A stretch of 49,339 nucleotides of DNA from Ruegeria atlantica (lineage in GTDB: Bacteria > Pseudomonadota > Alphaproteobacteria > Rhodobacterales > Rhodobacteraceae), in assembly GCA_013032095.1 (NCBI GenBank), contig WQBJ01000027.1, positions 1 through 49,339 of the forward strand. Direction: 5' to 3'. The notes beneath the pieces are model-generated. The model saw only the letters and a list, made by a program, of their open reading frames with translations. It searched no databases and had not been told where the DNA came from. Positions 35,152 through 46,500 of the stretch are shown here, one piece after another. Made by a program: the position numbers and the translations under genes. Positions within the stretch are counted from its first letter, which is position 1. Every line of letters begins with the position of its first letter.

Positions 35152-35759
35152 CGGATCTCCTCCGTGGAAAAAAAGGACCCGCCCCGATCCTCACCGGAAT
35201 CTGGCAATGACATCTGAACGTTCTTCATTCCGTGGCCTCTATCCCGGCGGCGCTCCGAGCGGTCCGTATTCCTGGCTGAATTTCCCCAGGAGAAACGCGT
35301 AAGAATTCCAGTTGCGCGTCAAGCTGACCTTTGGTCAACTCCCCCAATCCCGACGTTCCGCATTTGAGACTGAGACGCGCGCCATGGGTGCAAATTCCGG
35401 TCCCGAACGCGGACAGGCCGGGCAATTGAGTTCGCGCTCCATGGCCGGTCCAAGCAGACAGTGAACGCTCTGCGACCCTGGAACGGGACCCAAGTCTTGG
35501 TTGTGCCCCAGAGTGCCAACAAGGAGACCTCTGAGATCACCCCATGGGTGCCATCCGTTGGACACCGTAGCCGGTTTGACCGGGCAAGAGGGTTTTTCCA
35601 ATGTCGATCAGGATCCGAACTGACCTGAGCACGAACAAGATCGATCTCACATTTTCCCAGCCCGATGGCGGGATATCCGGCAAGGTTCTCGATGAGCAAT
35701 TTCATTCACCACAAAGCAGGGACATTGCCGTGCCGTACACTGCAGTTGGAAGGCTGGCA
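35152..35759. other. Gene-free stretch between the NptA gene and an IS5 relic
   Basis: About 600 bases holding the NptA promoter close to 35170. Several overlapping minus-strand frames exist but have no supported identity. The right part merges into the IS5-type relic and is probably also mobile-element debris. Confidence 0.35.
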
Positions 35760-36040
35760 GTGTAGACAAATCCCGCTGCCAAAGACGTATGTGCTTGATG
35801 TGGGTAAAACCCAGGAAGATCTCCGCTGTCTTGTCGTTGCGTGTTGCGACGCGTCGGGCATTCCTGAGTTTGTTGAAGCCGCACTTGAGCGGATTGCGCA
35901 GACGACAGTGGGACCGGTCTACGCCGATACGTTTCCTGCAGGAGTTGCACATGCAGGATTACGGCCACATGTTTCGTGACACCAAGCGTGCCCGGATACC
36001 GACGGCATCGGAACTGCAATTCGCCAACAAGACACGCGGG
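35760..36040 (-). pseudogene. IS5-family transposase C-terminal relic
   Basis: On the minus strand, with a stop and a frame change, the sequence reads SSDAVGIRARLVSRNMWP, then RKRIGVDRSHCRLRNPLKCG, then NKLRNARRVATRNDKTAE, then IFLGFTHIKHIRLWQRDLST. This follows the order of the end of IS5-family DDE transposases (YDSDAIRAxLxxxG...VERFFNKLKxxRRVATRYDKxAxxFLxxIxxxxxRLWLR). The catalytic Glu position in VERFF is replaced (LKCGF), and the frame runs on past the usual end into unrelated sequence. It is a dead fragment. Confidence 0.7.
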
Positions 36041-37005
36041 CTCGGTACACTGTCGGCTATGAAATCGTTTAAATGGTTCGAGTGTTTTGGCACGCCATCC
36101 TAGGCGCGCAGGACTGTCGCCTGGATGTTCCCATGCCGTTCAAAATAATCTTCCTCCGTTCTGCCGCCCCGCACCTGCTTTCCGGTACAGAATCGTCGGG
36201 TATGGGTTTGGTTGACGCAGTGTTCCGGGACACATCCAGGGTTCTTGGCAGATTTCCAGCTTGCAGGGGCCGCATGAACATACCGTCTGGTGGCTTGGAT
36301 CTGGCTGACCACTTAAGATGGTCCATGCAACAGCCTCCCCGGCATGAACAGGCAACCGAGAGGTCAGGCATTAACCGCTCTCGCCAAAGCAGGCTTAGCT
36401 GCACCTCACCCGCCGGCGCTTCGATTGGTCTCGCGTGCGAAACCACCCGTTCCAACTCCCTTTCTGCGGCTTGACTTGCACAACCTGTGGGTCAAAGCAT
36501 GTCCCTGCAAACATCTATCAGCCCGCTTTGCCGGGTCACTCGCTGAATAAGCTGCGAAAGGCCCGGGGTAGCTACCGAGTCTTGGTGAATAGGCGGGAAC
36601 ACTCTTTCACTGATAAGATGTTTGCAATGGCCCGGCACCAGCTGCCGCTCACTAATGTCGAGCATGGGCCATCTCTAGATTTGCCCGCAAAGCACTGTTT
36701 TTCAACAACAAAACCAAGACTGAAATACACCGCACTGGCACGGATTCGCATTCCCTTGATGAGTCCTTGATGAGTATCGTTCCGAGATTTGGACTGAGAA
36801 TATCGTATTTGCCTGTTTCGCCTATTGCCTAAAAAACAGGCTGGTCGCTACTTTTACTGTCATCAAACTTTCACATTACCCAAAAAAGCACTTTATCCCC
36901 GCCCCCGCAATCATGGGGGGCCATTCCCCCAATGCAATTTGAGGGGGTTTTGGGGTGTGCGTGTTTATTGGTCAATCGATGTGAATACCAAGCAGTGGAG
37001 TAAAA
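36041..37005. other. Gene-poor stretch upstream of the giant-gene region
   Basis: Nearly 1 kb without a supported gene. The left half may still be IS5 debris. At 36912-36934 a G-run/C-run inverted repeat (CATGGGGGG...CCCCCAATG) lies in a region with another G-run at about 36942, about 90 bases before the gene at 37006; it could be a regulatory hairpin or an upstream terminator. The promoter for 37006 and probably for the giant gene should be here. Confidence 0.35.
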
Positions 37006-37413
37006 ATGCAAAAGGTAAAACACCAGGACGTAGAACATCAGCTTGTCGAAACATTGTCAGGCCTGGCCCTGAACAGCAATGTTGTCAGATTGTTTTTTTC
37101 ATCGCTCCGTTTCAAGGAAGATGCGTCCGAAAAAAACGGAGCCAAACTCAACGTGGAACTGACCCAGTGTTTGGCAATGCCCCTTGTCGGGTTCCTGCAC
37201 AGCGCGGTTCAGATCGAGAAATTCCTGCGCGATGAACAAGTGCAGAAATTCATTGCAACGGCCTGCCTCGCGGAAACCGTTCCTCCAGACCTGGATTTGA
37301 AACTGCTCCGCCGTGAACCCGGCAGTGCCGGCAAACCCAAGCCGGCGCCAGGCGATGAAGATCAAAAACCGGCTGAAACCAAAAGCAAAAGGTCTGCCGC
37401 AAAGATCCAGTGA
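37006..37413 (+). CDS. Hypothetical protein upstream of the giant RTX gene
   Basis: 135 residues; ATG preceded by GTGGAGTAAAA. The first 90 residues look like a small helical domain (VEHQLVETLSGLALNSNVVR; LTQCLAMPLVGFLHSAVQIE). The last 35 are Pro/Lys/Glu-rich and disordered (KPAPGDEDQKPAETKSKRSA). No signal peptide or membrane helix. I do not recognise the family. It lies 119 bases upstream of the giant gene on the same strand, separated by an 11-bp inverted repeat, so it may be co-transcribed and could act as a cytoplasmic accessory of the secreted protein; this is inference from position. Confidence 0.65.
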   Translation: MQKVKHQDVEHQLVETLSGLALNSNVVRLFFSSLRFKEDASEKNGAKLNVELTQCLAMPLVGFLHSAVQIEKFLRDEQVQKFIATACLAETVPPDLDLKLLRREPGSAGKPKPAPGDEDQKPAETKSKRSAAKIQ

Positions 37414-37444
37414 ACCGCCGGTCGTCGGGTCGATCTGCCATAAC

Positions 37445-37483
37445 GCCTCTCCGGCTGCTGAAAGCCACACGTGCCGGAGAGGC
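37445..37483 (+). repeat. 11-bp inverted repeat between 37413 and the giant gene
   Basis: GCCTCTCCGGC (37445-37455) and GCCGGAGAGGC (37473-37483) are perfect reverse complements around a 17-base loop. No T-run follows. In this position it could partly terminate transcription, so that more of the small protein than of the giant protein is made, or protect an mRNA end. Confidence 0.55.
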
Positions 37484-37532
37484 TGCCTGAAACAGCCAGC
37501 CAACAACAAGATTCTGCAGCGAGGCCAATCAA

Positions 37533-40500
37533 ATGTCTGACTACTTTAATTTCGATATTGATACTTCAGAAACAGACAACGAATGGTTTTCGGATCTTCT
37601 CGAAAGTATGTTTGCCGAGCATAAGTTCTATGACGAACTGACCTACGGGTTCACGGACAGTGACGGGGGCTCCGTCGATTTTTCAAGCATCGACACGACC
37701 GGATCTACCGGGGTGCTGGAATTTTGCATGTACTACGGCGTGGCAGAGGCCTGGCACCATTACTCGGGACCTTTCGCCCAGGCGGAAGCCATCCGCAACA
37801 AGGGTCTTGTTGCCATTTCAATGCAGAAATACGTGTCCTATTTCGCTTCGGTAGAAGCGAGATATCAAGCTGCAACTGAATACGGCGGACACGATGACGT
37901 TATCGATATGTTCGAGAACGGCAGTTCCCAATTTTGGGCGTATGTGAGCACCTGTTTGATGGACGATTTTACGACTATCCTCTGGGGTGTATTTGCTGTG
38001 GGAAGATGGGTTCACTGGAGAAATGTAGACAGCATTCTCAAGTGGCATCAAGCCAACAGTGCGCAATATGGCATAACATACGGTGGGTATGAGGATCTCT
38101 CAAGGGACCTCAGCAACGACGTGGGACTGGGAAGCATGAAAGACCTGCACATGGGATTGCTCTCTCATGCAGCTACACGCCTCCATCGAACAGCACTTCT
38201 AAATTCCGCCGACGCGCGGTTGCGGGAGCTATTTGTTCAAGCAGGCTATACGGATATCGGCGGCCTCGCGAACAGTCCAGTTGAGGAACTCACGCTGCAC
38301 TACTACACCGAACTTTCGAACATTGGCGCAGACATGACTGACGATAGCCAACACCGTCTGGCTATGCGTATCATGCAGGTTGACCTGATGCCTCTGGCGC
38401 TCGAATTCGCAAATTTATCTGACGCATACGGCAAGGCGGTCAGACAGGAATATATTTATAGCTCCATCAGTATCCATATGGATGCAAAGACCCGTAATAC
38501 TCTCCTGGAGGGGCTGGCGGCCCAAAAAGCCGCTCTGGAAACACAGCTCGACGCCGTTTACGTCGACATTCACGAGGTTATGAAAGACCGCTTCAACACC
38601 CATTGGGGCGCGGGCTACGCTGATGTCTATGACAACAACTTCGAGTGGCTGACAGTTAGGTCTTTAGAAAATATTCAAAATTATGGCTCTTCTGACGCCC
38701 AATTCCAAAATGAGAACCGCGCGTTGTTGACGAGCATGTTCACCGACGCCAATTTAAACAGACACCTGAACGTAATAAATGACAACTGGAACTTACCGGA
38801 CAGCATGATGATGGCCGGGACGTTCACCAGCAGCGACAGGGTGTGGCTGGGGGTTGGTGCCGCGGCCGATTCCCTCAGTACGATTTCCAAGGTTGTCCAG
38901 CTTGCCGCTTTTGGTGGATGGCGCAACCAAAGCGACATGGAAACGATCGACATCGTTAATCAGTATTTTAGACTTGTTGGCACATTTACCGAGGCGCTCT
39001 GGTTTGGCGCCTGGATGTTTCCAAAGTTACTCCCCAGTAAAGCCGTCAGTGGCCTGGGTGTGTTTTCTCTGACCCTCAATGCCACAGCGATTGGGATGGA
39101 TCTGCATGTATACAGACGGACCCTTGACGAAATCCAGGATGCGAATGACGCAGCGCAGGAAAACGGAGAGGACCCGCTATATACGGAAGAGGCCCTGGCC
39201 ATGCTGGAGGCTCAGTTTTACCTGAGCATCGCAGCCCATGTTACCGGTGCCACTGCTGGGCTGATAGAAACACTGGTTGCCGTTCCGGGTTTCGGCAGCA
39301 GGTTTGCAAAAACTGCGGCTTGGGCCGGTCCTGCGCTAGCAGGGCTGTCCGCAATGATAAGCGCTATCCAATTGGCCGAACTTGCGGAGTTAAACAACCG
39401 CGAACAAATAATCGCCGACATCAAGGAGAGAGACGACTTCTTCTCAGCTGAGCTTTCTGGCTGGATGGAGGCCAAGCTTCAGGCTGAATATCAGTGGACC
39501 GTTACGGAAATGGCCCTCGAACTGGCCGCTAACTTAGCCCTGACGATTGCTGCCATATTTGTGAAGACGGCTTTCGGGGCGACATTCGTTGGTCTCGCTT
39601 CATTTGTAGTCGGCATCGGCCTCTTGGTCTCCGCTATTATGAAAAACGAAGAGCTAAAAAAACGGATCGAAGATCTGCGCGACGAAATTTTGGATGATGG
39701 CAACAGAACCTTACCGGAATTTGCGGACCTGTCCTACGAGGCGGAAATTGAGGAAGTAGCTGAACAATATTATGAGTTTTTCCAGGATTTGTTCGATAGA
39801 TCCGATTTTGATTCCGCTACATTGCTTGGAAGTGTTGGGCTGGGCGAAAGTGCCTACCAGGCCCTTGTGGAAGCAAAATGGTTTGGCGACATTCCCAGAT
39901 ACAGTAAGAATTTCGGGCTGGCCTATTGGGACGGCGCAGCAGTCGAGGATGTTTCCAGAGAGGATGTGGCGGAAACACCTTTTGGAAGATCGACAGTTAC
40001 TCTGACCGATGTTCCGGGGGACCGCCGGTACCTGACATTTTCAAACCCGTTTATTCAAGCCGAGATTGACGGGTATTACACGTTAAAGACTCATCGGTAT
40101 TATATGAATGATCGCCCCGACAAACCCCACGAATTGTGGGATTTCGAAGATCATCCTGAAAGCGGAAACTGGCAGCTTCTCAATTGTCTGCCGGAAATTA
40201 TCCCTTATCACGAAACGGTATATCAGGAGCAGGGCGGTGGAACATATACATACTCTTCTCTCGCAACTACTTATGGAAATACCGGTGTTGCCGAAGGCTG
40301 GGAAATCATTGATGATGACGCAGGCACCAGCACGATGTTTGACATCAAGTTGTTCAGCAATGAAATTTACTACGAGATAAGAGAGTTTATTCTTCGCACC
40401 CACGCTCCTGGTGGAACCGGCGACTACCGTGTTGAAGTGCGCCCTGCCTACACAGGCGAGTGGACCACGGTACTCAGCGACCTCTCCATTGAGGCCAAGG

Positions 40501-43500
40501 GAGGGGACGACATCTACGTGGCCCGCGGGGTCTATGTGAATTTTGATGGCGGCGAAGGGTTTGACAGCGCGCATTACCAGTCCGAAAGCAACCTGTCGCG
40601 CGGGATCCGGATTTTAGGATACTCGGACCAGTTCAGCGCGGATTGGTCGCTTCTTTCTGGCGCGGATGAGATCGAAGCGAATTTCATGCGTGTTGAAAAA
40701 ATCCTGGCCGCGGGCAGCGATTATCTTCGCGAGGTAATCTACAAACTCGTCGAGACCAGCCGATCAAGCAGCATCGGCATGGGCGAAGATCTCCACGAGG
40801 ACGTAGGATTATGGTTTAAAGACGTCAAGGAAATTGCCATTGTGCAGCCGGCCACCCGTGAGCAGGACACTCGGGTCTATGACGACCTGAGGAACGTCGA
40901 AAAACTGGTCGCTACAAATTTCGCCGATTACATTGATCTGCGCGGGCATACCGCGGAAACAAGTGGCGGAGTTGTTGAACTTTATACCCTGGGCGGCAAC
41001 GACACGGTTTTCGGCGAGGAGACACTGGAGATTTTGTCAACGGGGTCGGGTGATGACCTCATAGATATTTCAGCCATACAGGAAAGTCGCATACAAGCGT
41101 ATCTGGATGTGGTAAACCCTCCGCCACCAGCGGATTGGTGGGTTCATGGATATGGTCCGCACAATCCATATTTCTCTTATTTTAACGATTACGTGGACCC
41201 CATGGGTATCACAAATTCCGATGTAACCTGGGAGCCCGATGACGTCTATATCACCGGCGGGGACGGGTATGACATTCTCCATTGGGGCAGCACAAATTTC
41301 GACACGCTTGCTGCATTATACTTTGACATGACCAACAATTTGTTGGCGACGCACGCCGACAAAATGCCAAACCCTTTTGAAAACATTATCATAAACGATG
41401 TCGAAGAAATCCGTTTCGTTCTCGACCCCACGCAAACAAATGCGTGGACACCGAAAGCCCAGGAAAACACAGAATTCAAAAGCCCCTTTCTGACCGACAA
41501 AGACACCACCGTTGCAAATTTTTACGTTAAAGACTTCAATGATATTGTTGCGACAGTTCTCCAGCCCCTGGATACGTATACCGTCTACAGTCCACAGTTT
41601 TTTAAAACCACCTATATTCTTGATGTTGCCACTGAACCAGACCGGCTCGGGGTGGAAGGCTGGGCACTTATTGGCTCGTATTTAGATGACATAGATGTGC
41701 TGCTGAGTCTGAATGAAGCCAATGCTTGGGATGTGTTTGAAAACCAATTGAATTTGAGGGCGTTTTACGACTCCGTAAATGGGGATAGGGACGGTGTGGT
41801 AGACATCCTTGAATCCACCAATTTTATAACGGTCCACAATGAGGAAGACATTGAGGACCTGGAGGTGGATGTTTATCAAGGTATTTACACCCACGGGGTC
41901 CAAGCGGACGGGGCCTTTGTTTCGGAGGTTGAAGCTTCCTACGTCTACGAGTCCATGAGCGATGTGGAAATTCAGAAGCTAGTTGATTTTTTAGTTCAGA
42001 ATGCAACAGCATCGTATGACGCGCATAGCCACCAGATATGGCTTAACGACGGCTTTACGCCTCCTGATGCCACTGAGCTTGGCCTGGTCGATGGTGAAAA
42101 CAGCCAGATCACCCCAGATCGCCTTGATGTGAACATCAGTGGCTTCGACCAGATAGAGGTTTTTGAATCACTTCAGTATTTCGAAGAAGGGAAAACTTAT
42201 TCTTTCAAGCTACCTGACGAAACCCCCGTCCCGGCAGGTGCGATGTGGACTGCCTTTCAGATCGGAGACGCATCATACTATCTGTGGAGCCCGGATGAAG
42301 AAGTTCAGTTTACAGCCCCAAGTTCCGGATATCTCCCGGTAAAGCTGGTCTGCCCGCTCATTGAGGAAGAGGACAAATCATCACCTTACGGAGTGATGGT
42401 GAAACTGCCCGGCGAGACGGAGTATCAACCCTTCGGCGCGAGTACAGAGTCGCTCCGTGTGCCCGGACAGGAACCATTTGAAACCCAGGAAACTATTGCA
42501 ACTTATTATTCCAGGGACGGCACAGTCTCCGCGATAACAGGCCATGAGGGGGATATAGCCGGAATACTGGCCGCCGGTCAAAAGGTGGAGTTCAGAGGCC
42601 AGATCCGCCTGGAAGCAGGCCAGTATTGTGAGTTCATCGACAACGCGACCGGCTTCAGCAAACTCAGTATTGAAGGCACGCCGGTCTTTGCGGGCGCGAG
42701 CCTTCAATATGGCCTGTTTGGTGCGCCATCGATCACCTCGGGATCATTTACAGCCGCTGAGGACGAGACAGCACTCTACTACTTTACTTATGTCGTGGAA
42801 AATCTGAGCGATCACGACATGAGCTATTCGCTTGCAATGCGAACGCCAGCGATTGACAGCCGATACTTTGTCTTGAAGGGCGAAACAGGAGGCACCAAGG
42901 CGGCAATAGATGCCCAGAACCTGGACGAAGGCCAGATGTTCTACGGAAGCGACCGCAGCGACGTGATCATTGGAACCGGGTTTTCAGATTTCCTGGTCGG
43001 CGAAATAGGCAGTGATTACCTGGAAGGCGGTGCGGGGAATGATATTTACCTTGGCGGCACCGGTGCAGATACAATCGTATGGGAATCCGGCCATGATCTG
43101 GTCGTTTGGACGGGGAAGGACAACATCGAGCATGATGTATTCCAAGTCCCCTACGAGGCGCTCTGGAATACGCCGATACGATTGGGTGACGACCTGGTCT
43201 TTGTGGCGCAGACCGGGTCACTGACTGTCGCCGGATATGCTGACATCTGGGAGGCCAAACACGGAATTGAACTGTATGATGGCAGCCAGGAGAGTTTTTA
43301 CCAGTCGCCTATATGGCCTTCCGAATTCTGGGCCGATTACTGGGCGGCGCATAATTCAGAAGAGTTTATCTCTGCCAGAGAGGACTTCCTCAATATCGAG
43401 GAGACGCTGTACGGCGAGAAATTCTTTGATCTTCTGTGGAACCTGGCGAAAGAACACGGCAGGCTGACTTTTAAATTACTCAATGCGCTTGGCAACGCCT

Positions 43501-46500
43501 GTTACTCCGAACAGATTGGGATGTACGGCGGAGAGGGCGGCAATGATCCGGTTCTACTGGAGTTTGAAACATCTTCCCAGGGTATTTGTCTTGATTTTGA
43601 AGACTGGCTGGAATTTGGCGACGAGAGTGTGGAATTTTCCTTTACTGTGTCCGCAAGGCTGATAGCGCCGACGACTTCAAAACGCCAGTACCTGCTGAAT
43701 ATTGAAGGCGAAGACGGAAGCCATATCCGACTGTATCAGGACGAAGAAGATCCGACTGCCCTTACTTTTTCTTACAGCAAAGGCAATAATGGATCGGTGC
43801 TCCATACTTTTTCCATGAACGGTCTGATTACGGAAGGCGAATGGGCTAAATATGCAGTTTCAATCGATCTTTCGGACCATGGAAGCATCAGACTTTACAA
43901 AGATGGTCTGTTGTACCACGAGTACGTTCCGGATCCGGCGTCCTTTGCTACTTTCGAGCCAATTTGCGCCTTTCTTGGCGGCAATGGAAAAGACGATTCC
44001 GAAGGTATTACCGGCTGGCTGTCGGACCCGATGTTTTTCAACAAGGTCGTGGACGGTGATGATGTTGCCCCCTCCTCCACCCCGTTCAGCATGCTCACAG
44101 GGTGGTCCTATTTTACGGCTCCGGATAATGAAACCTATACCAGGGATGCAGATGAAGGCCTGCTGTCAAATCTGGGAGAGGCTTACGAATATGTCGTTTC
44201 ACATGTCTGGGCGGAAAAATCTCTGGACAAGGGTTACTGGGATGACGCCCTTACCCGCGAAGACTTTTTGACAAACGTCGAAGGGCAGGCCAGTGATTTC
44301 GTGCTATACGCCTCCACGGACGGTGGCAGAACGGTTCGCATCACAGTTGAAGAGGACGGCAGCTATTCGATCGATCTGTTGTCATCCGAATTCCAGCAAC
44401 AACTAAAAGTTGGTGAAACAGACGAAATTACCTTCGGCTATGAAGTGACGGACAACTTTGGGGTCGTGACCGACTCCAATGTGACCGTGACCATTGAGGG
44501 GGCCGGGAATCCTGTTGGCGAGTGGGGGACAACCGATTTAGATCACAACTGGAAAAACATAACTCTTGCAAATAGTTTTGACGAGGTTCCGGTTGTCATA
44601 GCGTTCATTGAAACCGTCAATGGAACCGAATTTGTTGAAGTTGAAGTAAGCAACGTCACAAAGAGCAGCTTTGACATTAGGTTGAGAGAGCTTGATAGCC
44701 TGGGTGGCGACCATGTCATTGAGAGCGTCAAGTATCTGGCCGTTGAGCCAGGCGAGCACCACATGCCGGATGGCAGTGTTCTCTATGCCGGATCAACCCA
44801 GCTGACCGGTGGTGAATGGAGCGCGCTGGACACCGGGTCCCTGTCCAATGACCCCGGCGATACCCTGATTTTCTCAACAATTGCAAACAACAACATGGCA
44901 AACTGGGTGGGAGACCGCATCGGGTATGATCTGGACACCCAGACATTTCAAAGCCAGCTGATCGTTACCCCGAACACGCAATTCTTCGGCGGCTATGGCG
45001 TTCCGTCATCCGATCTCAACTACATAGCCGTGCAGAATATTGCAGAGGGCACGTTTTATAACGCTTTCAATGCTTTTGTTTATTCGGAGTTCGCCCAAAG
45101 CCTTGCAGGACGGGATGTCGATTTTGCAGAGATCATCACTCCTGTGATCGACGTGAATGCTCAAGCAACCTATGATCACACGGCAATTGTGAAATTTGAC
45201 GGCACTGCAAGCCAGAGCCGGCTCTATATCCAGCAAAACACTGTCGGCGACAGGCACTCTGACCTTCCCGCTGAGTTTAACAGAACCACTGTCAATATAC
45301 TGGACTTCCACGAAGACCAGGGCTTGCTGATCGCGGAAGACCTGCCTGGAGGTCATTTCGAAAACTTCGAACTCATAGACCTGAACCAACCCGGTGAAAT
45401 ATTCACAACGGGTGCTGGACATCAGGATATCGCTGGAAGCGCGGGCCAGCAGACGGTCCGCCACAACGCCGCGAACAATTTTTGGGTGCGGTCGTTCGAC
45501 GGCGGTGACGGCTACGACATTCTTGAAATAACCATTCTCGACGATAAAACCGCGATAGAGGTCTCCGGTTTGACCAGGGCTCAGCCGAAAGACGAGGATG
45601 GGCAATATGGAGAGATTGAGACCTTAAGCGATGAGCAGGAGATTCTTGAGCCGGAGGATGGCGGTTCGGTCGTGACATACGCCGAGGTTACTATCACAAC
45701 GCCAGAAGGCGAGTACAGCATATATATCCACAACGTCGAACTGCTCCGCATCATGGCCGGGTCGGATGAGCTGGTTGGTTCAGGCGTTACCGTCAACGGA
45801 TGGCAGTACGGGTTTGACGTTGAATATGTAGACGAACTGTTTCTCGAGGTTCACTACGACGAGATCAATGCAGACGGCATTGGGATTTTTTCGGAGTGGC
45901 TGCCTGAACACTCTGAAATACCGATCGATTTCGACCAGTTTGTGGACTACTACGGTTCGGGTGAGGTCACGCTGGAACTGATCGGTGAAGACGCGGGCCT
46001 TTTTTACGTCAGCCCTTCAGGAAATACCATATTGGCATCCGGCTTTGCCAATGGGACGAGCCCCTTTAACTATGACGCGCCCGGCGATGCAGATGGGGAT
46101 GGAATTTTCCAATTCGGCGTGAACGTCTATCTGGATGGTGACTTGGTAGAGTATGCTCCCATTCAGTTGAAAATCAGTGATGAGGATGGCACCGCCGGGG
46201 ACGATATTCTCGTCTTCTACAATATGGACTTTTTCTGGGAAACCGACACGAATTATTTCAGTGGCGATGGCAATGATACACTCATCGCCGATGATTTGCC
46301 TTACTACGGACTTGGCAGGACTCGTTACTTTGGCGGAAACGGCGATGACGTTTTTTATAACAGGGGTGGCGGCGGCTCTTTCCTGGGTGAAGCCGGTAAT
46401 GATATCCTCTTTGGCGGCACAGGCCATGACACCCTGATTGGCGGTGAAGGAGATGACACGATCTACGCCGGCACAGGGAACAATCTGTCCTACGGTGCAG

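Noticed and set aside
36912..36934. G-run/C-run inverted repeat as an intrinsic terminator or G-quadruplex
   Set aside because: The arms are imperfect (one mismatch), there is no T-run, and only two clear G-runs are close together, so neither call is supported beyond a mention.
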